From positions 1 through 56,405 of the forward strand of contig NZ_BBJJ01000045.1 of the NCBI RefSeq assembly GCF_000739815.1: a DNA stretch of 56,405 nucleotides, read 5' to 3'. Below, piece after piece: positions 15,462-23,347 of this stretch. The notes under the pieces were generated by a model, which saw only the letters and a program-made list of their open reading frames with translations, had not been told where the DNA came from and searched no databases. The position numbers and the translations under genes were made by a program. The stretch's first letter is position 1. The number at the start of each line of letters is the position of its first letter. Source of the DNA: Paraburkholderia mimosarum LMG 23256 = NBRC 106338. GTDB taxonomy: Bacteria > Pseudomonadota > Gammaproteobacteria > Burkholderiales > Burkholderiaceae.

Positions 15462-15823
15462 CCGTGATGGGCCGCGTGGGCGCGTAAAAGCGCGCTGGCG
15501 TTGCCGTTCGGCTGCCTTACTGTTCCCGGCGCGTTCCCCGGCGCAAGCCGCGAAGCCCGCGCATCGGCGCGGCGTCCAGTATTATTCAGCATAGTTTTAA
15601 AATCGCTTTCGGCGCGGGCCGGGTATTAACCGCGCGTCGTAATCACCGTGCCGTTTTTGCAGTGCAATGATTTACGCATTGCCTTTTTTGACGTTTTCGT
15701 TGGCAATTGGCGGCTTATGTGCGTCGCGAATTGATCAGCTTTTTTGAAAACGCCGGTTGGCCGCGCGATCAAGCTGCGCGACAATCTCGCCCATTGCGTT
15801 CTTGCTGCGGCAAGGAGGTTGTC
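15462..15823. other. Intergenic stretch, no gene seen
   Basis: A GC-rich first part holds a short hairpin GCGCG-TAAAA-GCGCG just after the H-NS gene, which may terminate it. From about 15578 the sequence turns AT-rich (TATTATTCAGCATAGTTTTAAAAT), a likely promoter region for the NnrU gene. No conserved ORF is visible. Confidence 0.4.
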
Positions 15824-16402
15824 ATGGCGATACTCGTGCTGGGCCTCGCGATTTTCATCGGCGTTCATTCGATTCGCATCGTGGCGGGCCCGTGGCGCGC
15901 CGCGCAGATCGAACGCTTCGGCCCCCGTGCCTGGCGGGGCGCATTCGCGGCGCTCTCGATCGCGGGCTTCGTGCTCATCGTCTATGGCTACGGCCATTCC
16001 CGCCGCTACCCGGTGCCGATCTGGCTGCCGCCTTTCTGGACCGCACACGTCACCGCGCTCCTCACCGCTATCGCCTTCATCATGATCGTGGCGGCCTATG
16101 TGCCGGGCAACCACATCAAGCGCGCGCTCGGGCAGCCCTTCGTGAGCGGCGTCGCGCTGTGGGCGTTCGCGCATCTGCTCGCCAACGGCACGCTCAACGA
16201 CATCATTCTGTTTGGGGTCTTTCTCGTCTGGGCGCTCATCGAATTGCGAAAGGAGAACCAGCGCGATCGCGAAGCCGGCGTCGTCTATCCGCCGGGGCAG
16301 GCATCGCGCGACGGGCTCGTCGTCGTGATCGGCCTCGTGGTCTGGGCCGTGTTCGCGTTCTGGCTCCATGGCATCCTGATTGGCGTGCGGCCGGTCGGCT
16401 GA
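15824..16402 (+). CDS. NnrU-family integral membrane protein
   Basis: A 192-aa hydrophobic protein with about five to six membrane helices, beginning MAILVLGLAIFIGVHSIRIV. The family carries H-S-I-R near the N-terminus and conserved His and Asn in WAFAHLLANG. It is linked to nitrite/nitric oxide reduction (NnrU) or beta-carotene isomerase-like folds; its biochemical role is unclear. The start at 15824 has a perfect AAGGAGGT 4 bases away. The longer frame from 15707 is not supported. No denitrification genes are nearby. Confidence 0.85.
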   Translation: MAILVLGLAIFIGVHSIRIVAGPWRAAQIERFGPRAWRGAFAALSIAGFVLIVYGYGHSRRYPVPIWLPPFWTAHVTALLTAIAFIMIVAAYVPGNHIKRALGQPFVSGVALWAFAHLLANGTLNDIILFGVFLVWALIELRKENQRDREAGVVYPPGQASRDGLVVVIGLVVWAVFAFWLHGILIGVRPVG

Positions 16403-16429
16403 ACGCGCGGCCAGCTTCGAACGAGCGGC

Positions 16430-16459
16430 AAAAAAAGAAGCCTGCGCTGGGCAGGCTTC
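16430..16459 (-). terminator. Terminator of the pcaHG transcript
   Basis: GAAGCCTGC (16437-16445) pairs with GCAGGCTTC (16451-16459). Read on the minus strand, the hairpin is followed by seven T (A run 16430-16436). It lies about 110 bp beyond the pcaG stop. Confidence 0.8.
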
Positions 16460-16570
16460 ATAAGGCGCAAACAGGCGTTTCGCGGCCATTCGCAGCGTGG
16501 CGATGCCACGGTCCGGTCACGAAAGGCGCGTGAAAGTCGAGACCAACTTCCCGGCGCCAGCCGCGATGCA

Positions 16571-17158
16571 CTACAGATCGAAGAACACCGTTTCCTGTTC
16601 GCCCTGCATGCGGATGTCGAACTGATAGACGATGCTGCCGGCCTGCTTGCAGCGTCGCGCGATGAGCGTGTCGCGGCGTGCCGCGGGCACGGCTGCGAGA
16701 ACCGGGTCTTCGGCGTTCGCCGCGGCCTCGTCTTCGAAGTAGATGCGCGTGAAGGCGTGCGTCAGCAGACCGCGCATCATCACGATCACGTTCACGTGCG
16801 GCGCTTCCCCGGCGTTTTCGCTGCCCGGCTTCACGGTGCGGACGACGAAGCGGTGCTGCGAGTCCGTGCCCGTGCCAACCCGTGCGAAACCGCGGAAGCC
16901 GTTCTGGGCGATCGCTTCGCGCGACGCCGGATAGCGGCCGTTCGCGTCGACTTGCGAAAACTCGAGCATCGCGTCGAACACGGGGTTGCCGTCGCCGTCG
17001 ATCACGCGGCCGATCAACGTGATGTGCTCGCCCGGCGTTTCGGGCCCGGCCATGTCGGGCGTGAAGAGGCTCTTCAGATCGAAATCGTATTGTTGCGGAC
17101 ACAGGCCGTAGGCGAAGTACGGGCCGACGGTTTGCGAAGGCGTTTCCTTGAGTGCCAT
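16571..17158 (-). CDS. pcaG: Protocatechuate 3,4-dioxygenase alpha subunit
   Basis: A 195-aa alpha subunit of the intradiol dioxygenase that opens protocatechuate to 3-carboxy-cis,cis-muconate in the beta-ketoadipate pathway. TVGPYFAYGL is the diagnostic N-terminus. ITLIGRVIDGDGNPVFDAMLEFSQVDANGRY is the core of the dioxygenase fold, and APHVNVIVMMRGLLTHAFTRIYF replaces the iron-binding His pair of the beta chain. It begins 3 bp after pcaH, with GGAG inside the end of pcaH, so the two are translationally coupled. Confidence 0.96.
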   Translation of the reverse strand: MALKETPSQTVGPYFAYGLCPQQYDFDLKSLFTPDMAGPETPGEHITLIGRVIDGDGNPVFDAMLEFSQVDANGRYPASREAIAQNGFRGFARVGTGTDSQHRFVVRTVKPGSENAGEAPHVNVIVMMRGLLTHAFTRIYFEDEAAANAEDPVLAAVPAARRDTLIARRCKQAGSIVYQFDIRMQGEQETVFFDL

Positions 17159-17161
17159 GGT

Positions 17162-17866
17162 TCAACGCTCCGTGGGGGTTTGGTTCGGGCCGCGCAGCAC
17201 GATGTCGAATTCGTAGCCGAGTGCGAAGCCTTCTTCGGTGGTATCGAGGGAGAAGCGCGAAATCAGTCGTTCGCGGGCGTTCTCGGGCGTACCCTGGTAG
17301 ATCGGATCGAACGCGAGCAGCGGGTCGCCGGGGAAATACATCTGCGTGACGAGACGCGAGCCGAAGTAGTCGCCGAACAACGAGAAGTGGATGTGATTCG
17401 GACGCCACGCGTTCGGGTGATTGCCCCAGGGATAGGCGCCCGGCTTGATCGTCAGAAAGCGATAGCGGCCGTCGTTGTCGGTGATCGCGCGGCCCGCGCC
17501 GAGGAAGTTGGGGTCGAGCGGCGCTTCGTGCTGGTCCTGCTTGTGGACGTAGCGGCCCGCTGCGTTGGCCTGCCAGATCTCGACGAGCGTATTGCGCACC
17601 GGCTTGCCGCCTTCGTCGAGCACGCGGCCCGTCACGATGATGCGCTCGCCGAGCGGCGCGCCGTTTTTGGCCGCGTTGCGCGTGAGATCGTGATCGAGCG
17701 CGCCCAGGTCGTCGGTGCCGTACACGGGGGCGTGCTGGTTGCGCAGTTTCTCCTTCAGCGGAATCAGCGGCAGCGTGGGTCCGCGCTTGACCGACGAGCG
17801 GTACGGCGGATAGACGTACGCGGGATGCGAGTCGAAATCGCGCGGCGACAGGATGGACTCGTCCAT
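17162..17866 (-). CDS. pcaH: Protocatechuate 3,4-dioxygenase beta subunit
   Basis: A 234-aa catalytic beta subunit. Iron ligands lie in GAYPWGN (Tyr) and NAWRPNHIHFS (Tyr position replaced in the local motif by the W-R-P-N-H-I-H block that carries both His); the upstream RVLDEGGKPVRNTLVEIWQANAAGRY is the intradiol signature. CAGGAGA precedes the ATG. It is the first gene of pcaHG, read away from pcaQ. The other pca genes (pcaB, C, D, I, J) are not in the window. Confidence 0.96.
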   Translation of the reverse strand: MDESILSPRDFDSHPAYVYPPYRSSVKRGPTLPLIPLKEKLRNQHAPVYGTDDLGALDHDLTRNAAKNGAPLGERIIVTGRVLDEGGKPVRNTLVEIWQANAAGRYVHKQDQHEAPLDPNFLGAGRAITDNDGRYRFLTIKPGAYPWGNHPNAWRPNHIHFSLFGDYFGSRLVTQMYFPGDPLLAFDPIYQGTPENARERLISRFSLDTTEEGFALGYEFDIVLRGPNQTPTER

Positions 17867-17961
17867 GGGTGTCTCCTGGGTGGATTATTGGGGAAATGGG
17901 CTCGGCGCCAGTGGCGGTTTGCCGCGGTCAACCGATGTAGCCACTTTATCCAATGCGAAAA

Positions 17962-18014
17962 GTTATGCAAAATGATGTTTTTTCGCGCTTCGTATAACCA
18001 ATCGTTATGCAAAA
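17962..18014. promoter_or_regulatory. Candidate PcaQ operator region
   Basis: The pcaH-pcaQ gap contains ATAAC-CAATC-GTTAT (17994-18008), an inverted repeat of LysR type that resembles the ATAACC-based PcaQ sites described in rhizobia. The 11-mer GTTATGCAAAA occurs twice (17962-17972 and 18004-18014), 42 bp apart, which is four helical turns. The inner copy overlaps the pcaQ start codon. Confidence 0.6.
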
Positions 18015-19029
18015 CCGGCTCGCGGACGGACGCGTCAAATTCCGCCATCTGCAGTGTTTCCTCGCCGTGGCCCAGATGGGCAGCGTCCAGCAGGCCGCCG
18101 AAAGTCTTTCGGTCACGCAGCCTGCCGTGTCCAAGACGATCGCCGAACTGGAGCTGGTGCTGGGCGTGAAGCTCTTCGAGCGCGGCCGCCACGGCGCGGT
18201 GCCCACGCGCGAAGGCCAGCTCTTCATGCCGCACGCGAGCGCGTGCGTGAGCGCGCTGCGCCAGGGTGTGGCCCTGCTCGCGCGCGACGAAGGCGCGGTG
18301 GCGGCCACGCTCGATATCGGCGTGCTGCCCACGGTGGCAACGGCCTTGCTGCCCGCTGCGCTGCGCCACTTCGGCAAGGAATGGCCGCGCGTGAGCGTGC
18401 GGCTGGTGACGGGCGCCAACACCGAGCTGCTCGACCGCCTCAAGACTGGGGCAATCAGCTTTGCGGTGGGTCGCCTTGCCGACCCAGAGCGCATGGTGGG
18501 CTTGAGCTTCGAACAGCTGTACAACGAGCCGCTCGCCGTGGTGGTGCGCGCAGGGCATCCACTCGCTCACGGCGCAGGTTTGCCCGCGCAGCTCGCGACG
18601 TATCCGCTCGTGCTGCCGCCATTCGGCACGCTGATCCGCCAGGCGGCCGACAGCCTGCTCGCCGCATGGGGTGCGGCGCCGCTATCGGCGTTCGTCGAGT
18701 TGCTCTCGGTTTCGGTGGGGCGCGCGCTTGCGCTCGAGAACGATGCCGTGTGGTTCGTGCCCGCAGGCGCCGTCGAATATGATCTGCGCCGTGGCACGCT
18801 GGTGCGGCTGCCGCTGCCTTCCGCGGGCGGCGAGGAACCCGTCGGGGTGATTCAGCGCACCGATACGCAGCCCACGCTGGCAGGGCGCGCGTTGATCGAG
18901 GCCGTGCGGCGCGCGGCGCGCGAGCGCGAAGTCCCGCCGGAAGGCACCGCTGCGGCGCGGCCGCGCCGCGCCCGAGCCGCACTTGCCGGCACTCCTGCTG
19001 GCAAGCGTTCGCCCGGCGAGAAGGACTGA
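18007..19029 (+). CDS. pcaQ: LysR-family regulator PcaQ
   Basis: A 340-aa LysR regulator. DGRVKFRHLQCFLAVAQMGSV followed by AAESLSVTQPAVSKTIAELE is the winged HTH typical of PcaQ. The effector domain (about 95-300) opens with ATLDIGVLPTVATALLPAAL. A 35-residue Arg/Ala-rich tail is longer than usual. It is divergent from pcaHG, the standard arrangement for activation by beta-carboxy-cis,cis-muconate or its lactone. The start at 18007 overlaps the candidate operator, which suggests autoregulation. A start further downstream would cut into the HTH. Confidence 0.9.
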   Translation: MQNRLADGRVKFRHLQCFLAVAQMGSVQQAAESLSVTQPAVSKTIAELELVLGVKLFERGRHGAVPTREGQLFMPHASACVSALRQGVALLARDEGAVAATLDIGVLPTVATALLPAALRHFGKEWPRVSVRLVTGANTELLDRLKTGAISFAVGRLADPERMVGLSFEQLYNEPLAVVVRAGHPLAHGAGLPAQLATYPLVLPPFGTLIRQAADSLLAAWGAAPLSAFVELLSVSVGRALALENDAVWFVPAGAVEYDLRRGTLVRLPLPSAGGEEPVGVIQRTDTQPTLAGRALIEAVRRAAREREVPPEGTAAARPRRARAALAGTPAGKRSPGEKD

Positions 19030-19060
19030 ACCCTCACAGGCGGGAACCGACGTTGCGGGC

Positions 19061-19723
19061 TCAACTCGCCGGGAGCTTCCCCTTCGCGCGCGATTTCGAC
19101 GTCGCCGGCGCATCGGACGCCACGCCCGGCAAGCGGGCGTTCGTGGCCATCCAAAGCACTTCGGCGTCTTGCTCGCTGGTCGAGATCGCCGCGTGGCCGG
19201 TGCGGCTGTCGAAGTAGAGGCTATCGCCGGCTTCGAGACAGGTGGGAGCATAAAGCTCCGAATACAGGCACACGCTGCCGCTGAGCACGTAAAGAAACTC
19301 TTCGCCCTCGTGGCGCCCCCAGTCGTCGAAGGCGTCGAGCGAATGGGCGGTGATCCGGATCCGGAACGGCAGCATCGCCTTGTGCGCGAGATCGGTGGCG
19401 AGCAGTTCCATCTGGTAGCCGCGGCAGGCGTGGCGCTGGCCGGAGCCGTTGCGCGTGAGTGCGCGGCGGCCGCCCGCATTGAGCCTGGGCGGTGTCCCGA
19501 ACAGCTCGGCCAGATCGATCCTGAGCCCGCCGACGATTTTTTGCAGCACGTCGAAAGTCGGTGACATCAAGCCGTTTTCGACTTTCGACAAGGTCGAACG
19601 TGAAACGCCGCACAAACGGCTGGCCGTATCGAGCGTCAAATCCTGCGCGACGCGCGCGGCGCGGACGCGGCGGCCCAGGTCGGTCGTTGTCGTGCTGGCG
19701 GAGGGGGAAAGCGTGGCATCCAT
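19061..19723 (-). CDS. XRE-family regulator with C-terminal cupin domain
   Basis: A 220-aa protein. Residues about 12-66 form an XRE helix-turn-helix (LGRRVRAARVAQDLTLDTASRLCGVSRSTLSKVENG). A cupin_2 barrel at about 120-195 has HEGEEFLYVLSGSVCLY and LEAGDSLYFDSRTGHA. Such PuuR/SutR-like proteins sense small metabolites through the cupin. The start at 19723 (MDATLSPS) fits the domain. The frame is open to 19903, but the extension is Arg-rich and unlike the family. The neighbours give no clear target. Confidence 0.86.
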   Translation of the reverse strand: MDATLSPSASTTTTDLGRRVRAARVAQDLTLDTASRLCGVSRSTLSKVENGLMSPTFDVLQKIVGGLRIDLAELFGTPPRLNAGGRRALTRNGSGQRHACRGYQMELLATDLAHKAMLPFRIRITAHSLDAFDDWGRHEGEEFLYVLSGSVCLYSELYAPTCLEAGDSLYFDSRTGHAAISTSEQDAEVLWMATNARLPGVASDAPATSKSRAKGKLPAS

Positions 19724-20063
19724 GGGCGGAGTGGAAAGCTGGCGAGATGCGCCGGTCGTGCTGATCCGGCCGCGCGATTTGCCTGGTTTCCGATCATAAC
19801 AAACGGCAGCCCATGCGGAACCCGGTCGGAATGGCCGGTCATCGATGGTGGCGTGGGGGGTGTGATATCGCCATCGACAGGATGGACCGACGTTGAATCC
19901 CATTCCGGTTATTAAAAATCAGCCGCGAGCAGATTTGACATATTTTAAAGATTTCAATAGCGATTTAGAGCAAAAACTCGAAATGCGTCCATGCGTCGCG
20001 CCTTGCGCGGATTTTGATATTTATCATGGCAATTAGATGATGTGTATCAAGTTGGAGAGCGAA
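19724..20063. other. AT-rich intergenic region with a candidate promoter
   Basis: The part from 19905 to 20045 is far richer in A/T than its surroundings. TTGACA (19935-19940) lies 17 bp before TAGCGA (19958-19963), a possible sigma-70 promoter for the small gene at 20064. Such stretches are typical H-NS targets. Confidence 0.4.
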
Positions 20064-20267
20064 ATGCATGACGAACGACTCGAATTGTTGTTGGCAATCT
20101 CGCGCAGAACCCTCGGTGTCGATAGCTTTGAATTGACCGGCAAGCTGACCACAGACGCACGCCTGGTGAGCGCGGACGACGTTGGCCGCGCGCTGGAATC
20201 GGCGTATGACGCCGGGCTTCTCGTCGGCTACCGGATGGGCCGTGCGGAATGCGAGGAAAGCGTCTGA
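20064..20267 (+). CDS. Small protein, possibly DUF6900-like
   Basis: A 67-aa protein with LELLLAISRRTLGVDSFEL and VGRALESAYDAGLLVGYRMGR. The pattern of LL-AI-LG...AL..AY.AG resembles small DUF6900-type proteins, and this call is tentative. GGAGAG lies 6 bases before ATG 20064; the track-length start at 20037 is less likely. It has its own promoter-like sequence and a terminator right after it, so it is monocistronic. Function unknown. Confidence 0.65.
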   Translation: MHDERLELLLAISRRTLGVDSFELTGKLTTDARLVSADDVGRALESAYDAGLLVGYRMGRAECEESV

Positions 20268-20289
20268 ACGGGCATCGGGGATCGGTGAA

Positions 20290-20318
20290 CGGCGCTCTTC
20301 AGCGGGCGCCGCGTTTTT
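20290..20318 (+). terminator. Terminator of the small gene at 20064
   Basis: CGGCGC (20290-20295) pairs with GCGCCG (20306-20311), followed by CGTTTTT. Confidence 0.65.
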
Positions 20319-20609
20319 ACTGTAATCCCGTCGGCAATCAGCATTTGCTCCGAATAAACCGCTCGTGTGCTCCGGGGTGATCAAGCCAGTCCGTGCTGTT
20401 AATGAAAAATAGGGTCGCCGCCACGATGCGATTTTCGATTTTATTTTCAGCAATTGGCTTTTTCGCAAAGAGAGTGTCCCTCATGGCGTGTCATGCGAGG
20501 AATATTCGCGAACATCGACATCAGGCTCGGCTCTACCGGTAAGATGCCGGCACGGAATGACGAACCCAACGTTGCATTTGGAGCCAGCTTGGGCGTACGG
20601 GAAATCGAA
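20319..20609. other. Intergenic region ahead of the lipoprotein gene
   Basis: About 290 bp, AT-rich around 20400-20460 (TTCGATTTTATTTTCAG). An open frame continues upstream of the lipoprotein to 20454, but that stretch lacks a signal peptide or family sequence. I see no separate gene. Confidence 0.4.
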
Positions 20610-21095
20610 ATGTTGAGACGGTGTTTGGCGGCGGGCGTACTCGGCGCGCTGGCGGGATGCGTCGTTGGCCCCGGCTACAGCGGCTATTACGATGAGGGAT
20701 ATGCAGTGGCGCCGGGATATGGCTACGGCTACGGCGCTGCGCCGGCATATGGCTACGCTCCGGCCTACGGCTATGGCGAAGTCGATATCGCGGTGAACGG
20801 ACGCCGCAGCGGGCATGACCATCGCGACGGACCGCCGGGTGCCGATTGGCACGGCGCGCGCGACGATCGTCCCGGGCATCCGGGGCCGGCGCGCGGCTAC
20901 GGCGGGCCGGTTCCACAACCGGGTCAGCCGAGGGCGAGCGCGAACGACGGGCGCGATGCGAACTGGCGCGGCGCGCAGTTCGCATCGGGCGGCAACGCGC
21001 CGCAAGGTCACCAGGGCGGCGGTGGCCGCCAGGACGGCGGCGGTTCAAACGGCAGACAGGACTGGCAACGCAACGGATACAGCTACGGCCGGTAG
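20610..21095 (+). CDS. Gly/Tyr-rich lipoprotein
   Basis: A 161-aa protein. MLRRCLAAGVLGALAGC is a lipoprotein signal with lipobox LAGC (Cys17). Next comes a low-complexity Tyr-Gly/Ala-Pro segment (GYGYGYGAAPAYGYAPAYGYG), then a Gly/Arg/Asp/Gln-rich, probably disordered tail. It is likely an outer-membrane or periplasmic lipoprotein of unknown role. Start 20610 is set by the signal sequence. Confidence 0.7.
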   Translation: MLRRCLAAGVLGALAGCVVGPGYSGYYDEGYAVAPGYGYGYGAAPAYGYAPAYGYGEVDIAVNGRRSGHDHRDGPPGADWHGARDDRPGHPGPARGYGGPVPQPGQPRASANDGRDANWRGAQFASGGNAPQGHQGGGGRQDGGGSNGRQDWQRNGYSYGR

Positions 21096-21257
21096 TCACA
21101 GCATAGGTCATCCCGCCAGAATCGAGCGGATCGGCCGGACCGGGCGGCGAGTCGGGCACGCCGCTGGTTGTCGAATCCTTCCTGATCCTCGAATGGACAC
21201 ATCGGCATCGTCCGATCGAGTTCGCATCCGGATCATTACCTGGGAAACCTGACTAAA

Positions 21258-21764
21258 TTAGACGATTCGCCGCAGCGATCCGATCGACCAGTCATGCGGG
21301 ACGCCATGCACGGCGAAAAACCAGGCGGCGGCCCAGGAGGCGGCGACGACGATCAGGTCGCATCGTCCGCTGCGCCACCAGTTCAGCGAATGCCGCTGAA
21401 AGATCCACGGCACGCCCAGTGGATTGGGCCAGTCGGCGAACAAATGAATCATGCCTCCGCAGGCGAAGCCGAACGCGGGCGCCGCGATCGGCGTATGCCC
21501 CAGCTTCAGATACGACCACACGAGCAGCGCGGTCCAGCCGATGCCCCAGTGCGTAAGCGTGCGATGCGTAATCCAGAGGCGCCGCTTCTTGCGCCACCAC
21601 GCCACTTCGAGCCAGTCGGGCGCCGATCCGCCCGCGACACCGGCCGCGAAAGCGAGCGCGGCATAGAGATGCCAGGGACTGTCGGCGCCATGATGCGTGA
21701 CGATTGCGGCGGCGATGACGCCGGCGGCCCAACCCGTGGCGTGATGTGCGGTGCCTGATGCCAT
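21258..21764 (-). CDS. YdjM/DUF457-type membrane-bound metal-dependent hydrolase
   Basis: A 168-aa integral membrane protein with about four helices. It keeps the polar motifs of the YdjM/LexA-regulated DUF457 family: MASGTAHHATGW near the N-terminus, SAPDWLE, ITHRTLTHW and HLFADWPNPLG, whose His and Asp residues suggest metal binding. E. coli YdjM is SOS-induced; no LexA box is visible here. Start 21764 is where the family begins; the longer frame to 21896 is unsupported. Confidence 0.82.
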   Translation of the reverse strand: MASGTAHHATGWAAGVIAAAIVTHHGADSPWHLYAALAFAAGVAGGSAPDWLEVAWWRKKRRLWITHRTLTHWGIGWTALLVWSYLKLGHTPIAAPAFGFACGGMIHLFADWPNPLGVPWIFQRHSLNWWRSGRCDLIVVAASWAAAWFFAVHGVPHDWSIGSLRRIV

Positions 21765-21927
21765 GGAGATGTGCGTGGCGAAGTCGAAGGGGCGCAATCT
21801 TCGCAGATGTGTCGCCGTTATGACAGGGGCGGCTGCGCCCGAATGGCGGGCGATATGCGGTTCGTCGTGCGGCGCGTACGGCGCACGACCGGCCACTCGC
21901 GCTTCGGGTTACGCGTCAGGCCGCGCG

Positions 21928-22284
21928 TCAGACCGTACAGCGCGCAATGTCGAACCGCAGTTCTTCTTCGGGCGGATCGTTGGAGGCGGAGGTGCCGCGC
22001 GTCACACGAATGACGGAGCCGTTGCCGTTCGGTGTGAGCGTGACGAGGTACGACGCGTCCGAACGCGAGCCCACGCTCAGCTCGGTCGTATTGCCATCGC
22101 GCGAAGCGTGCACATGCGGGAGGCGATTTTCGAGGCAGTTCGCGATCGACGACGCCGAGCGCGCCGAGGAAGCGTAGACCATGGGCTCGCCGTTCGAGGC
22201 GGAGCCGGAGGGCGGCGTCGATCCGCAAGCGGCGATCAGTGCGAGCGGGGTAGCGGCGAGGAGTCGTTGCGTGAGCGTTTTCAT
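21928..22284 (-). CDS. Small lipoprotein of unknown function
   Basis: A 118-aa protein starting MKTLTQRLLAATPLALIAAC, a lipoprotein signal with lipobox IAAC (Cys20). The mature part contains two further Cys (ANCLENRL and the C-terminal ARCTV) that could form a disulfide, and a stretch of beta-strand character (TTELSVGSRSDASYLVTLTP). I do not recognise a functional domain. The promoter region holds two GTATCGATA repeats. Confidence 0.72.
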   Translation of the reverse strand: MKTLTQRLLAATPLALIAACGSTPPSGSASNGEPMVYASSARSASSIANCLENRLPHVHASRDGNTTELSVGSRSDASYLVTLTPNGNGSVIRVTRGTSASNDPPEEELRFDIARCTV

Positions 22285-22295
22285 GAGCGGGTGAC

Positions 22296-22323
22296 CGTAT
22301 CGATACAGCAGAACGTATCGATA
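22296..22323. repeat. Direct repeat of the near-palindrome CGTATCGATA
   Basis: Two copies of CGTATCGATA lie at 22296-22305 and 22314-22323, 18 bp apart. The first extends to the perfect palindrome GTATCGATAC. They are 12-39 bp upstream of the lipoprotein start, where a regulator could bind. Confidence 0.5.
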
Positions 22324-22554
22324 AGTATACGCACGCTGATCTGGATCAAGGCACACGCAGACGTAAAAAGATGCAACAGAGCGGGATGCGATCTGCCGAC
22401 CGTTATTGCCGATAGCGCATTTCTTGTTCGATGAAATCGCTTGTGTGGTTGTCACAGTGCGGCAACGCCACGCGGGACTCGGCCTGGCGAATTTCGCACG
22501 CTTTCGAGCGTGATTCCCGGCGTTTGGCGAAAGGTACTGTTCCAGATCGTGTAC

Positions 22555-22583
22555 TGAACAATCGGACGGTGCCGCGCTAGAAT
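22555..22583 (+). promoter_or_regulatory. Candidate sigma-70 promoter directly before two terminators
   Basis: TGAACA (22555-22560) and TAGAAT (22578-22583) are separated by exactly 17 bp. The predicted start, near 22590, is at the left arm of the first terminator hairpin. The rest of 22285-22785 holds no gene I can support. Confidence 0.5.
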
Positions 22584-22590
22584 TTCTTCA

Positions 22591-22615
22591 GCCCTCGACC
22601 AAGGGCGTCTTTTTT
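22591..22615 (+). terminator. Terminator hairpin 1 of a tandem pair
   Basis: GCCCT (22591-22595) pairs with AGGGC (22602-22606), followed by GTCTTTTTT. Confidence 0.6.
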
Positions 22616-22626
22616 CATCTGTTTTC

Positions 22627-22653
22627 ACGCGGCTTTCGGGCCGCGTTTTTTTT
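22627..22653 (+). terminator. Terminator hairpin 2 of a tandem pair
   Basis: ACGCGGC (22627-22633) pairs with GCCGCGT (22640-22646), ending in a run of eight T. It lies about 130 bp before the gene at 22786. Confidence 0.75.
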
Positions 22654-22785
22654 GCCTGCGAAAATCATTTTCGCTTTGGGTAGTCAGGCTTGACTGCCGA
22701 ATCCGATGCATACCGCGATGCGGGTAAAATCCTGCCCTTGCCCCGCAACGGGCAAGCCCTCCGCAGACCCGATGAAATGCCCGCC

Positions 22786-23313
22786 ATGACCGATTCCTCG
22801 CCCGCAGCCGTTTCCGATTTCCCCGCCGATGACTCCGCCGCCCAGGCGCTGGCCGAGGTGATCCAGGAGGCGCGTCTGTGGCGCAAGGACGGCTGGACCG
22901 CGCGCGTGATCAAGAACGAAGACGACGACGGCTGGGCCGTCGAAATGATCAAGGACGGCGAGCCCGAACCCGCGCTGGTGGGGCCCTGGACCATGGGCCG
23001 CGACAAGAAGAATCCCAAGCCGCTCGATACGTCGGCGTTCAACACGCTGGTGAAGACCGCGTCGGAAGTGCTGCGCCGTCACGAGCAGCAATTGCGCGCG
23101 CTCCTGCATAAGCGCGTGAGCGTGCGTACGGCAGAGGGCGATGTGGAGGTGACGCTCGACATCGTGCCCGACGAGTACGAGCCCTATGCGCTCGTCAGCG
23201 CGTTCGACGCGTTCGGCGAGCAACTCGCTCAGGCGCGCGTCGCGCCGAACTTCAAGCTTACCAAGGCGAATGCCGAGACCTGGGCCGAAGGCGGCTTCGG
23301 GCGCATCGAATAG
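22786..23313 (+). CDS. Conserved hypothetical protein
   Basis: A 175-aa soluble protein without a signal peptide or membrane segment. The middle section (EVIQEARLWRKDGWTARVIKNEDDDGWAVEMI...GPWTMGRDKKNPKPLDTSAFNTLVKTASEVLRRHE, given in parts) looks like a well-folded, conserved Burkholderia protein, but I cannot assign a domain. Start 22786 (MTDSSPAAVS) and 22777 (MPAMTDSS) are both possible; neither has a strong ribosome site. The tandem terminators upstream suggest that its own expression may depend on antitermination or a later promoter. Confidence 0.7.
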   Translation: MTDSSPAAVSDFPADDSAAQALAEVIQEARLWRKDGWTARVIKNEDDDGWAVEMIKDGEPEPALVGPWTMGRDKKNPKPLDTSAFNTLVKTASEVLRRHEQQLRALLHKRVSVRTAEGDVEVTLDIVPDEYEPYALVSAFDAFGEQLAQARVAPNFKLTKANAETWAEGGFGRIE

Positions 23314-23347
23314 ATTTCAGGCGACCTCAGGCGCCAAGCCCGCGAAC

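Noticed and set aside
20700..20790. Repetitive Tyr-Gly codons as a DNA repeat or CRISPR-like array
   Set aside because: It is a low-complexity protein segment in a lipoprotein, with irregular units and no spacers.
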